DNA of 64,000 nt from Athripsodes cinereus (taxonomy: Eukaryota; Arthropoda; Insecta; Trichoptera; Leptoceridae): the NCBI GenBank assembly GCA_947579605.1, contig OX388317.1, positions 14,713,384 through 14,777,383 of the forward strand, given 5' to 3'. This document shows, piece after piece, positions 42,650 through 54,386 of the stretch. The notes under the pieces were generated by a model, which worked only from the letters and a program-made list of their open reading frames with translations, ran no database searches and had not been told where the DNA came from. The position numbers and the translations under genes are program-made. Every line of letters begins with the position of its first letter. Position 1 is the stretch's first letter.

Positions 42650-43065
42650 CTTTATGTTAAAGAACTTAATCACGGATGATGACCTCTAAATAAGTATATC
42701 TTTAAATCATGGATAAACAAGATTCTTTGCAACTCACAGTCATCTTTTTCATTAAAAATATGAACATTATTAAAAGTAAATTAATATTTTATTCAGGAGT
42801 GAGCGGATAGCTAACGGATTGTAAAATTAAATTGCCTTTAAAACGTCTACATTCATTTATATTTTTTGTTATTATTTATAGATTTTTTAAAAGGTTGTTT
42901 AATAAAATGGAAGAAGTAAAAATACCCTCCGTATTTTTAATTAGCCACGAGATTAGACAGTAATCTAAAACCATAAATGAAAGAAAATTTATTTTATTAT
43001 TAATACAAGGTTTTCAAGCCCGGATAAGTTCAAAAAGGAGAATAAATTGTTATTTAAAATTTCAT
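42650..43065. other. No recognised feature
   Basis: AT-rich sequence without supported features. Confidence 0.45.
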
Positions 43066-43216
43066 ACATACATACATACATACATACCATCACGCCGCTT
43101 CCCTCGCGGGGTAGGCAGAAAGGATCGAGCGCCACTTCCTTCTATCCTTGCATACATCTTTCGCTTCCGTCACTGTCATACAATTCCTCATGCATGCTCT
43201 CCTGTATAATGTGCTC
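43066..43216 (-). mobile_element. RTE-type LINE 3' end with (ATAC)n tail
   Basis: An (ATAC)n tail is followed by the antisense stop-codon region CACGCCGCTTCCCTCGCGGGG, TAGGCAGAAAGGATCGAGCG and CTTCCGTCACTGTCATAC. It is nearly identical to the 23.6-kb copy but stops after CTCTCCTGT, so only about 115 bp of coding end remain. Confidence 0.85.
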
Positions 43217-44464
43217 AATTTAAAATTTACATGAATAATCTCTACCTATCTATTCCATAGCAGAAAATCATACGAGTGAGCTTGTCAATATGTAACACAC
43301 ATGCAGATAATCTTTTCAGAATCGATGACATCCTTCATCGCTAAATTAAATATGTTTTTTATGTAATGTTTTAAACAAATAACTGCCTTTAACAAGCACT
43401 CAAAAAATAACAAAAGTGGCAGATCTTTTCATTGCCGAAGACTAAAAGGAAAATAAAATACCTATTCATGACTCGGTAAAGGAACTTTGTTTGAATACAT
43501 AATACCAATTTTAGGATACGAGACATCTATGTATTAAAAACAACTTGAAAGGTAGCTAGAGAAATATTGTAGGATAAATACAAATATTTGAATTAGGTAT
43601 ACCTCAAATTATAAGTAGCTACACATAATGTTTTTGGTAATGCAAGTATCACTATACCCCACTACATTGGCCCTCACCCCATAGGTACAAGGTAAATATG
43701 ATATATATTTATGACTGAATTTTTTCATGCTGAAACATTAGTTATAAAGATGAGGTTTTCTGTAAATGTTAATTATTTTCTTTAATGAAAAGAATAGAGA
43801 CGCTGTCGTGTTTGTTTTATTCCCTGAAATAGCATTGGCCAAAAACTTTAATGATACCAGTAAAATCTGAAGTCTTTTAAAAAATACTATTTGAAACAAC
43901 GTTAATCAGCAGATATATGAACATGTTGAAATATTTTTGCGGGCTTATACATAGCTACTGTAGATAGGTAAAATGCCAGGTACACAGAAAACTTAAAAAT
44001 AATTGGATTAAAATTTAATCTAAACATCCCAACGTCAAGAGGGTTAATCCCTTTACCTCGCACTTCAAAACAAGAACGAGAATAATTCCTTAGCATTATA
44101 TTAATTCAATAGGCCATTTTGGTCAGGCCTGGAAAGGCACAAGACAATAACAAAAATAAACCGAGTAAAAACAAAATTCGTTAACTAAACAATACAAAAC
44201 TGAATTATTTATCAGTTACTCATTCTATTTTGCAAATTCAGAAACAGACTTTTTTAGAAACATATCAAAACAGTGAGTCATTTAATTTTTCAAAATTATT
44301 ATTAAAAAATCAGATCTCTAGCTGATGATGATATAGATATACATACACATAAAGCGACTATTTTGAGCTGCTTAGAAAAGGGATAATATAATCTCGCAGC
44401 GATAGTTTAAGTTGGGGGAACCTAGCATTATACCAAAAGTACCTATATTGTTTTGTTATACATC
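43217..44464. other. No recognised feature
   Basis: AT-rich sequence. No ORF with a motif and no repeat boundary. Confidence 0.45.
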
Positions 44465-44473
44465 GTTATGTTT

Positions 44474-44711
44474 GACGACCGGTGTGGCGCGGAGGTAACG
44501 CTCTTGCCTTTGAGTCATGAGGTCCCGAGTTCGATTCCCGGTCAGGGCAAAGTGAAGAATGACCTTTTTCAAATTGTCCTGGGTCTGGGTGTTACTTGTT
44601 TATGTGTGTAGTGCATTGTATATGTGTGTATCGTCGCGTTAGTACCCATAATACAAGATTCATCTTAGTTTGGGACTAGCTCGATCTGTGTGAATTGTCT
44701 ATGTATGTTAT
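44474..44711 (+). mobile_element. tRNA-derived SINE (family A), full-length copy
   Basis: An A box, TGGCGCGGAGG (44485-44495), and a B box, GTTCGATTCC (44529-44538), sit 33 bp apart, as in a tRNA gene and the pol III promoter derived from it. The body continues GCAAAGTGAAGAATGACC, GTCCTGGGTCTGGG, CTTAGTTTGGGACTAGC and ends in an (ATGTT)-like tail. GTTATGTTT at 44465-44473 and 44712-44720 is a possible TSD. Other copies: 54.2 kb (plus) and 63.9 kb (minus). Confidence 0.88.
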
Positions 44712-44720
44712 GTTATGTTT

Positions 44721-45928
44721 CATCGTTTTCACCATAGTATATTTCATGTCTAAATTTATTTACTTGAAAATTTATCTTCCATTTTTAGGAGTTGTACAAA
44801 GAAAAAATATGGATTACGTTGGAGCACTTTATGATTACCAAAAATTACATTTGAAAATGAAATTTCTTAGTACATAATTATCCCAAATACCTTTATTATT
44901 AGTATTTCAAATAACATGACGTCTAATAAATATATATCCTACAATATTAAGGTAGATGAGTTGCATTGCGTAGGTGGCGTAAGCAACTTTAACCGAAAAC
45001 AAACCATCCGAAAAGTTGGATGTTCCCTTCAGAGAAAATATTTTCCAGGAACAATAATAATACTCGTAATATGTAATCAATGGAAGAACGGGAAGAACAT
45101 TTTGGTTTGACTCTTTTTCATAGGAATGTTGCCATTTGGAAATAATTATTTAGGAATAATAACATCACCGAAAGCAGAGGTAATTGACTCAAATTTCGTC
45201 TGCAATGTCAAAACATTAATTTATTTTAATATTATTACCTAAGAAAATAAAAACGTTATTATGTCTATTTTCACAAAGACTTTCAGATATACGATAGGTA
45301 TTTATTAAACGAAATATTATGATAAACAAATTTCCCACGTGAACTTAAGTATTTACATATTAACTTTTTTCAGCAAACGCTTAATTTCTATATTTTTTTT
45401 TTATATTTTTTTATTTCTTCTTAAGGGACACAAACAGTTTAAATTAACAAATATTAACAGTCACATTTCTCCAGAAAACAAACCAATCAAGGTCCCGCAA
45501 ATTACCGCAGCGTATGACGAACACGTTGCAAGTAAACAGTTACAACACACACTTACCCTACCTATATCAAATGCAAAAAACAAGACAAAACAAGTATGAA
45601 TTGATCGAATCTCTGTCTCTCTTAAGACTCAGGAATTCAGTGTACTCCTTACACCCCTTCTGAACTCTGCTCTGCTGATCGAGAAGAAATCAAGATTTAT
45701 TTTATGATCTATCATACAACGTACAAGTACGTCTCACAAATGAGCCCCGAACATAATTTATGGTACTGGGCGGCAATCTAAACAAAAAACCAGATCGCGT
45801 ATTCCGAGTGGGGCAATAGATAATCCCACGTTTTAAGTCACTTTATATCTTTACAAAATTTAAAAAAATAATCAAAAATCTATAATATGATTGACTTTTC
45901 CTAAGAAGTGTCCAAACTTTTCCTTTAA
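44721..45928. other. No recognised gene
   Basis: AT-rich. ORFs of 60-86 codons at 44695-44877, 44916-45110 and 45339-45599 have no recognised domain. Confidence 0.4.
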
Positions 45929-46046
45929 ATTCATCTTGAATATGTTATTTCTGTTGTTGTCGCGGAAAGGACGGCGCTGGTATGTTTATTACGCGTAGCT
46001 GGTCTGCTGGCTACTTTACTTGTTTGATATGCCGTGATTAGGTATT
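45929..46046 (+). mobile_element. RTE-type LINE 3'-end remnant
   Basis: TTCATCTTGAATATGTTATTTC, CGGAAAGGACGGCGC, TAGCTGGTCTGCTGGCTAC and GATATGCCGTGATTAGG follow the order of the 10.2-kb copy, with mutations. Confidence 0.65.
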
Positions 46047-48135
46047 ATTTTTATATAAAGGCAGTTGTTAAAGAATCAATACGACTGAGTGAAGATTATT
46101 TTTAAAGCATTTTATTTATTCTTAAGATATCAACTTTTACACAGTAATAAAACCCTTTTATATGGAATCCGTAGATGGATAAAAATAAAGTTTGTCAATG
46201 ACTCTGTAAGATAGAATAGTGCCTGACTTCCTGGTGCTACGACTCAGGAGGTGCAAGTTCACTAAACCGAAGAAATCTGGGCAATCCAGAGAACCAGTCA
46301 CTTTTCAACGCCAGGAGATCAAACAACACTGTGCGATCATGCAAATTAACGAGCCTCATCTCCATCAACAAGAAATCATTATTAAAATTATCCATGGGGA
46401 TGTGCAGGTGGTAGTTCATGTGTCATATGAACCTATTTTGAATTAATAAAATAGAACTAAAGTGCACGGCTTAATTTGGGGACCTGACAGTAAAAAATAT
46501 AATATACATTTATTTAGAAATTAATATGTATGAAAATTACTTGATACTTGCTGCAAAAGTTTACATTCAAAACCTTATATTTACAAAGTAAGCCATAAGT
46601 GAAAAGAAATATTAGTTTAAACATTATTATTTTATAACCTTTTTGAATTTTGTTAATTATAGTAGAGGAGTTAACTTCTAAGAAAAATTAGTCAATTTCA
46701 TTAGGATGTATGTAATTAAAATGTCGACTTCTTTTCGAAACATTTACTTAAACGCCTCCTTTGAATGTTAATCGAATCCTGATGTATGATATTTGTGTGT
46801 ACTGAATAATGTATGAATGTCAGTATAGTTAACAATGGGATAGGAAGTTTGTGGTATATTCAGGTATTTAGAATATGAGATATTTATTAACACATGATTG
46901 TGGGTACTTCCCTGGAAACCATGGAAACGTAAAAGAACAACACCTGTCGTACTTGTGAACTTGAAAAGCTTTTAAATATTGGATATATTGGATGGCAGTG
47001 CGATGGTGTATTGGAATTATATATTGTAATTGAAAAATGTTTTTATTGTAATGGTGTACAACACGTATTCACGTATTGCAACAAAAAAATATTTGGCATT
47101 TTTCTGATATCACTGTGATTGAGATGTGTCTGTTGAAGCTGTAGAATATTGTGTAAAATGTATCTAATAATTGTATCCAGCTTAAAATTATATTTCAGTG
47201 GTTATACCTGACTTTGCTTTGCAAATTGACAAAATATAAAAAAATGGAAACTGTAGATAGCATTACTACTTTCTTAAGAGAAAATTTTTAGGGATATATT
47301 TTAAAATAGGCAACACGATGATTCAAATTCTTATGAAAATTATATGACCAATATGTTTAATCATGATATCAAAAAAATAATTTAATTTTCATACAAATCT
47401 GATAACAATAATATTTCTGTGAATAAACAAAATTTTGAATTATAATAAAATAATTGAAATACTGACTCATTTACATAACTGGAGAATAATATAATTAGCC
47501 AATAATCTGAATTTCTGAATTAAACATTTGGAGTCTCACTGCATATTTATTTCTCTACTTATTGAGAATAAATAGAATAAGTAAAACTGCCACACAGTAT
47601 AGGTACATAATATATATGTATCTTCTTGAGGTAAATATCATATATTACATGACATATAAAAAGAGATTGAAAAAAGTGTCACTTAGAAAAAAATCTCGAG
47701 AAAAAGTAAGAAATGTTTTTCGTTCAAATAAAATAAGAAAGAAAGGGAAAGAATACAGTAAGAGAGATGCGTAAATATCAAATAAAAGTATTTTTATTAG
47801 TCGTTCATAATAATATTCTCCGCGTCATCTTGCGTGACTCATCTTTCACAAAGAAAGAAAGAGGAGAAAATGTTACATAGACACTCTTTATATATATCTT
47901 ATAATGTATCTGTATAATATGTCTCCCAGTAAGGGGAGTTTGTTCCTTTACCGTAGCTACATCAGGAATAAAGGCAGCAAAAGGAGACATAAATATTTAT
48001 CAACAACACGAACTAAAGACTACTGCTTAACAGGACTTCACAGCCAGAATTTAATTTGAAATCGTTCGACTATATGCAAAAAATTGCCTAAAAACAGGTG
48101 TTTACTCCAAATTTTAACTTTTAAACTACGTACGA
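46047..48135. other. No recognised gene
   Basis: Mostly AT-rich. A GC-balanced patch, 46215-46446, holds a 75-codon plus-strand ORF (MPDFLVLRLRRCKFTKPKK...) and a minus-strand ORF over the same bases. I see no known motif or splice signal strong enough to call an exon. Confidence 0.35.
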
Positions 48136-48142
48136 ACCAATA

Positions 48143-48390
48143 AACTACGAAGCATTAAAAAAATACTGTCTCTCTTTTTGCGGTAAGTGAAAAGGGAGAT
48201 AAAGAAATGAAGTATATTTCACTCATTATCTATACACCACTTGGTCACTAACACACGTAAATATAGTTAATATTATGTCCGAAAAACTACGAACATTAAA
48301 AAATCACTGTCTCTCTTTTTGCGGTAAGTGAAAAAGGAGATAAAAAATGCGACGTACGTGATGTATATTTCACTCATTATCTATGACACC
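48143..48390 (+). repeat. Tandem duplication, period about 142 bp
   Basis: Two copies share AACTACGAA-CATTAAAAAA, ACTGTCTCTCTTTTTGCGG, TAAGTGAAAA-GGAGATAAA and ATATTTCACTCATTATCTAT. The TCTCTTTTT and AAAAAGGAGA words within each copy are near-complementary, giving an imperfect hairpin. Function unknown. Confidence 0.75.
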
Positions 48391-48635
48391 AAATGACACA
48401 AAAATCATTGCGTACAAAGACATAATTTTTAACAAGATTGTGCACTCCATTGAAAAAACGGCATGTATAATGCAATTGATGCACCAGAGGTCAACAAGGC
48501 CCACCTGCGAGAGAGCATTCATGCCCCAAGAGTTATAAATAGGCCTACATATACCTATACATGAATATAGCAAACACGTAGGTAGGTAGACTATTATTAT
48601 TTTTGCTGGATAGTGGTAGGTGTTTACTCAATTGG

Positions 48636-48690
48636 CGTTCCCTTCTCTCTGCTTACTCCACATGGGATGTGGCGTGAGGGTATAGATAGA
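48636..48690 (+). mobile_element. Short RTE-type LINE 3'-end remnant
   Basis: GGCGTTCCCTTCTCTCTGC, TTACTCCACATGGGATGTGG and CGTGAGGGTATAGATAGA are the sense version of the RTE stop region (compare the 22.2-kb copy reversed). Confidence 0.5.
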
Positions 48691-49277
48691 TTCATCAAAT
48701 CATTGGTCATAAAAAAGCTTATTAGCTTTACATGTCTACCTTGTTGTATGTACATATATGTGGGCGTATAAGTGGGTATATTTCCAATAAAGTACTCAAA
48801 TACTTTTTTTTTAATAATACTCAGTTTTATTCTGCAACAATTATATAATTTATATTATACACCTTAAAAAGTACACGTAAAGTAGGTATATTTGAGTTTA
48901 TCCATAATTTGTTGCACCATTCTGCATTGAGTTGACCATAATTTATTCTTTCTTCTGGGACGTCAAATTAAGTGACAATGATGGCTGCCTTAAGAAACGG
49001 CGACTGTGGCACCAGTGCTGCAAAAGTATAAAAGAATATTTAATATGTTTTTCCCTTGTTTATTATTTTTGACTCCACCATTAAATTGCAAACAACAAAA
49101 AGGCCGGGATTTGGAGAGAATGATTCATGCATCTTTAGTATCACAAAAAAAGATTTGAGTCATCATAATCCAAGGATAAAATTACAATCTGTCCATATAT
49201 TTGCAGAGTATTTTTTCATCATCGAAATAAAACAAAATTATAGCAATAAAGTGATTTAATGTGTAATCGTGTCTTAT
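48691..49277. other. No recognised feature
   Basis: AT-rich sequence. A 67-codon ORF at 49056-49259 shows no motif. Confidence 0.4.
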
Positions 49278-49393
49278 GGCCGGTTTCAATAACCTATCTA
49301 TCCGTGACTATCGATTGAAATGTATGATTCAAAATATAGAACACAATAGATTTCAATCGACAGGAGCGGATAGATAGATTATTGAAACCGGCC
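49278..49393. mobile_element. 116-bp palindromic MITE
   Basis: GGCCGGTTTCAATAA at the left end (49278) is repeated inverted as TTATTGAAACCGGCC ending at 49393. The symmetry continues inward through CTATCTATCC/GGATAGATAG and TCGATTGAAAT/ATTTCAATCGA. It is non-coding, compact and hairpin-forming. The TSD is unclear. Confidence 0.8.
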
Positions 49394-50815
49394 AATAATG
49401 CACAGTCTTATTAAAGTACAATGTCTTTGTGCTAAAATTTCACGTGGAAATGGAATGTCAAAATATAAATATTATATGTTTCCATAGTAACCATACATGC
49501 AAAGTGGTTTCTGCAAATATGTAAATATATAATATGCATATTTAGAAAACTTCGAATACTCATAATAATCTAAAAATCAAATGCATGCTGAGATATATTT
49601 TTACATTAAACCATTTTCTCACTATTGATTCACAAACTAATTTTATATTATTACTTATTACATTTATGGAATACTTAAATCATTCGCAAACTAGTGAATA
49701 GCATCATGAATAAATACATAAAATAAAATAATAATAATTGTACCAAAGCTTGTTTTAAAACATACATATGTATCCGAGATTCAAACATGTTGCGTGTATT
49801 CATATATCAGCTTATTTGAAATAGTAACATGAAAATAAGATAATACGTGCTGATTTTACTATATACCTAAATATCAGGATATCAGTTAAGAACTATGTAC
49901 TTACATTTGCAAATGATAATTCAAGTCTTAGTAATTCTCCATCACCGTTTTAATGTCACTAATCATCTAATCATCTGATAATCTGGAAAGTATAAAACAT
50001 AAAGAATTTATTAATTTATTCTATCAGAAACATTGTTTGCTTACTCTCTCTCTCTCTCTCTCTCTTTTTGGCATTGCACCCAATATATGAGTGATGCTGC
50101 ATTGTTTGCTTACTCACGCGTATTAAAATATTTTATTTTTAATAATTACTTTAGGAAAGGTTACGTTACAAAAAAAAAATATGTCAAAAACGATATAATA
50201 TAAATCAACCATTATAATATACTCACTCATTTTGATCATGTGAATAATATGTAGCTAATTTATTTTTTCTTAACATTCGTAATGACTCTTTCGTCATTTT
50301 AAATAATGAAAAAATTAAAATAAAACTATAAATCAGTGTATTTAGTATATTTCTGATTTAATACTAATACTCACAAAAATAACAAAATGTTGCTATGACA
50401 ACAATATTGACATCGGTGAATGTCATTCTGAGGAGTTCATACACAAAGTTACCTACATCAACTCTAGAACATTGAAACTAAGAAAACAGCATACCTAAAT
50501 AAATTTGGTGAATTCTTTGCAGAGTAGGTACCGGCAGCAATTTAGATCCCTGATACCGGATATATTTCTATGTATTTGTATTATTTTATCATAGTCTTTG
50601 TAAGGTATACGAACTGTAATTTAGTGTTAAGAGCATATTTTCTGTATTCATCTTTTAATAATTGGATATTAGCTGGCACTTTGCGTTTATCATTAGAAAA
50701 GAAATATGTTGCAACTAATAATCAAAAAGAGAAATAGGCGGATATGCTGAGGTCAATCTACAGTTTTATTAAGTACACAAACAAGTTCACCAACATTAAA
50801 TTAAAAATAAAAAAT
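49394..50815. other. No recognised gene; (CT)n microsatellite
   Basis: AT-rich sequence with a CT microsatellite at 50044-50065. No other feature is supported. Confidence 0.45.
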
Positions 50816-50827
50816 ACTAATTTATTT

Positions 50828-50980
50828 GAATTAATTATATAAAACACTTATTTGTAGTGTTTAAACTGTGACTTTTTATTGATTAAAAGTCACAGTGGAT
50901 ATAATATAAATAAGTGATTTATTTGTAAGTAATTCAACATGAATTTCCACCGAGAACCGTCGGTTGAAAATATCAACTTC
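50828..50980 (+). mobile_element. Penelope-like hairpin element, internally deleted copy
   Basis: The left arm, TATAAAACACTTATTTGTAG and GTGACTTTTTATTG, meets its inverted partner directly (AAAAGTCACAGTGGATATA), so the hairpin tip with the ribozyme-like core is missing. The right end reads ATGAATTTCCACC as in 14666-14933. Flanks ACTAATTTATTT (50816-50827) and ACTGATTTATTT (50981-50992) form a 12-bp TSD with one mismatch. Confidence 0.65.
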
Positions 50981-50992
50981 ACTGATTTATTT

Positions 50993-52177
50993 TACTTCAT
51001 TCATAGTTAAATATTTGTGAAAAATGGATCGGTGTGCCTTTACTTGTGAACTCCTCATCTATAGTACTGAACACTCATTCTCGTATTCGTCGATTCGCAT
51101 TTTGACAGACATGGAAATAAATATTATTTAGGTATATTAAGTTATAATGTTTTTTTTTTATGAAAAAAAAAACATTTATATAGGGATTACTTGATGACAC
51201 ATATAAAAATATGTTTCCTTGGTAAAAATCAAGTAATCTAGTGCTGTAATTATGTAGTTTCAAGCATAAAACCATCTCTATTTTTTAATAATTTTAAATA
51301 AATAATCAGACGCAGATTCAACAGCGTGCCGACTCTTTGGCTCGGCTGGCCGAACTAACCCGATTTTTGAGTTCTACGGAAATTTTCATAAAAACTTTCC
51401 CGCAAGCGGAAAATTTAAAATGAAAATTTCAAAATATAAATAACACATCACGCTATTATAATCATATGACAAATTATTCAATTAAAATTGTTTTAAATAT
51501 GTTTTCCTTATTCGAACTTGACGAACTAAAAATTATATTTTCTTATGTGCACGTCACAAATCCCATTTTTTTCGCATATTAAAAAAAATACGGCTAAATA
51601 TTACCCAAATTTAAGAAAAATAGGTTTTTTCTAAAGCATCCTTGGAGCAAAATTTACTTCATCATTTATGTAACCTCTAAGATGATTGTCTTAAAATACC
51701 TCTGCTAGTCGTGATGAAATTTCGGAAGGTGTTTTTCAATCGATAATTTCTACATGAATCTCTCGGTTATTTTTTTTATTATTATTAAAAATACATTAAA
51801 ATATGTTCAAATTTTGATATTATCAAAAACAAACAGTAAAAATATCATCTCGATCACGAAAATATTGCAATTAATTAATAATCAATGTTGAAAAATAGTT
51901 GCGTAAAATCATGTGACAATTTCGAGTTCCCTACCTATCAAGGGCTCTTAAGAGCTAATAATTTTGTTTGTCACGTCAGCGTAGCTTAGACTTTGTATGA
52001 AGGTGATCTTCCAATCTCTTTCGCGTCATAAGTACCACGTACTCTGTGTATAATGTGTATACCTATAAGGAATTATTATTATTCAGAGTAAAGCTAAATG
52101 CACATTACATACGATAATAAATCGTGCGTATTCATACGATATTTGTCGTACTAACAACGTGTTGAGTGCGTATATAG
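50993..52177. other. No recognised gene
   Basis: AT-rich sequence. A small GC-richer patch at 51320-51385 (GACTCTTTGGCTCGGCTGG) was not identified. Confidence 0.4.
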
Positions 52178-52873
52178 GGCCAATTCTGAATCTTAATGAA
52201 CTAACTAACTAAAAAGTTGATTAATATTAGTTATTATGTAGTATTCAGCATTAGTTATGAACTATAAACAACTATAAACTCGAGAACCACCAAGTGCAAA
52301 CGGTAAAATCTATGGGACAAACTAATATTATTCAGTGATGCCGCAATACAAAATGTTTTTCACGTTCCGATTTACACTTCTGGCAACAATTTAATAGTTG
52401 TCGCGCGTGAAAATTGTGAAATATCAGATTTGTCGATATATTTTGGTGTTCGTATTTGCGTCGGTGGTGGTGTAATTTTACAATTTATACATGCTTATAG
52501 TTGCGAGGGCCCAAAAATATAAATTTTTACTTTTAATTGAAAAAAAACAACTTAACACTTCCAAAATATAGCAATATTCTGCGGTAAAATGACAGCAACT
52601 AATAATATTCGCACATTAAAAGTCGCGAATAATATTCTGCCAAATCCAACTTATTTTAGTCGTCAGCTGTCAACTAAAATTTCATTCTGAATTCGAAATC
52701 CATAGATTCTCGAAATTTATAATTGTACTAAGGTGTCAAAATGAGCTAATGAACTAAATTAGTACGAAAAACTGTGAATACGAATTAGAACTAATTATCA
52801 TGACTCAACTATCTCCTCACACTTAGTTGACTTAGTTAGTGCAACTAAACTATTTTATGATTCAGAATTGGCC
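52178..52873. mobile_element. 696-bp TIR element without transposase
   Basis: GGCCAATTCTGAATC at 52178-52192 is exactly inverted at 52859-52873 (GATTCAGAATTGGCC). Near both ends are runs of CTAACTAACTAA / TTAGTTGACTTAGTTAG type, suggesting subterminal repeats. There is no ORF of size. A non-autonomous DNA transposon is the best reading. No clear TSD. Confidence 0.6.
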
Positions 52874-52965
52874 AAATTATTGTAGGAATTTATATTGAAA
52901 CTTTTGTAACTCGAATTTCGGTATTACGAATTATTTTGCTGAATTCATTTTTATACTACACTACT

Positions 52966-53420
52966 ATAATATACCGAGTGGGGTAGCCAGAGAAAACAGA
53001 ATGCCATATAGATATATTTTGCTTCTTCTACATTCATACAATTTTTCATGCACGTAGTCGATTTCTCTTGATGATGACGATGATTTTGGATGATTTTATT
53101 TTTGATGCCGTTTAACAGTCCTTAGACCATCTCAAGAGCGCCAGTGAAGAGTTTAGTTTTTTATTTGCTTCTGAAGCTGGTCAACATAGGCCGTCTTTAA
53201 GAATTTGAACCACGTGATCAAGCCACATGATTCTTGGACTCCGCGCTTTCTTACACCCTTCCTTTCAAGCAAGTATCTTTCATTTCTCCATTTACTTATT
53301 CCTGCCAGCCCTATACGCTTCTTAATACAAACGTCTTCTAAACTATTCTTATATCCAAAATCTTTATTTAAGAATATCATTCCATGTCAACCAAAATATC
53401 AAAAAGCAAGCTTTATCATC
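52966..53420 (-). mobile_element. Decayed RTE-type LINE fragment
   Basis: CTATAATATACCGAGTGGGG, TAGCCAGAGAAAACAGAATG and CTTCTACATTCATACAATTTTTC resemble antisense RTE 3' sequence. The 75-codon minus-strand ORF over 53153-53380 carries KKRIGLAGISKWRNERYLLERKG, which could derive from the R-RTKKIYLAERNG region of better copies. Strongly diverged. Confidence 0.4.
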
Positions 53421-53533
53421 TAAACACGATATCAATTAATTTATGAACATTCAGAAATAAAGCTAACCCTATTATTTAATACTTGTGGTCATATTCTAAA
53501 TAATATTTTTTTTGACATCTGTGTGATATGATT

Positions 53534-53683
53534 CTTCTTCTTCTTCTTAATCTTTCATAAGACTCAAAGGTCTGTTCATGCAGGAGGGTCCTCTTGCGAT
53601 GTGGAGGCCCAGCTGTCCTTCCATCGTTTAGGGGGTCTTCCTGGTAGGCGTCGTCGATCAGGTAGTCCATGTAGAACAATATT
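53534..53683 (-). mobile_element. LINE 3' fragment with (GAA)n tail and 12-bp TSD
   Basis: TGTGATATGATT at 53522-53533 and 53684-53695 flanks 150 bp that starts with CTTCTTCTTCTT, a (GAAGAA)n tail on the minus strand. The minus-strand frame MDYLIDDAYQEDPLNDGRTA, GPPHRKRTLLHEQTF is of unknown family. The tail type matches the RTE copies at 19.8 kb. Confidence 0.7.
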
Positions 53684-53695
53684 TGTGATATGATT

Positions 53696-54200
53696 AGGTA
53701 CCTACGCAAAATACTTCATAATTGTATTATCCAATCTGCGTATTTTTATTGTGCGCACTTATGAAGATCAGAATTTGTGTTGCGAAAGCATACGATATAA
53801 ATTTGTTCAAAAGGCATCATAATGTGCGCTTGGCATAAGAGTCTTATGTCACATTAAAGATCATGTAACTGGATTATAATGATGTTGTTTTCTAGCTTGA
53901 CACGTTTTGTAATTTGATACTGCGAACGTTTTCCTTCATTATTGTTATTGGCATATTATGTAGTTACTCATGTTAAATGGATTCGAAAGGTACGATTACC
54001 AATTAGTCGTTTATATTCCTATTTATACAAATCATTAAAATTACTTTCTGACATTAGAATACATACTCATGTAACGTTGTTAATTTGTAAACTCTTTGTA
54101 AATCTATTTGTTTTACCACATTATTATTTCTTTGTATTTTACTTCTGGACTGAAATAAATCGTAACCTACAAACTCAATATTTTTAATTGTAAATATTAA
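53696..54200. other. No recognised feature
   Basis: AT-rich sequence. An 81-codon ORF at 53942-54187 is Leu/Tyr/Phe-rich and could pass for membrane protein, but it fits AT composition and lacks context. Confidence 0.35.
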
Positions 54201-54386
54201 GTCACGAGGTCTCGGGTTCGATTCTTGACCAGAACAAAATGAAGAATAACCTTTATCAAATTGTTCTGGGTCTATGTGTTACATGTATATATTATGTTAA
54301 GTGAATTGTATATTTAAGTATAGTCGTGTAGGTAAGTTAGTTTGGGACTTACTCGATCTGTGTGAATTGTCTATACATGTTATGTT
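54201..54386 (+). mobile_element. tRNA-derived SINE (family A), 5'-truncated
   Basis: Begins just before the B box (GGGTTCGATTC at about 54214) and continues GAACAAAATGAAGAATAACC, AAATTGTTCTGGGTCTATG, AGTTTGGGACTTACTCGATC to GTCTATACATGTTATGTT. It has lost the A box. Confidence 0.8.

Noticed and set aside
44474..44545. Functional tRNA gene
   Set aside because: A and B boxes are present, but the acceptor stem does not close and the same sequence with a long SINE body recurs at 54.2 and 63.9 kb.
46219..46446. Possible host exon of 75 codons
   Set aside because: Both strands are open over the same bases, no motif is recognisable and splice signals are weak.
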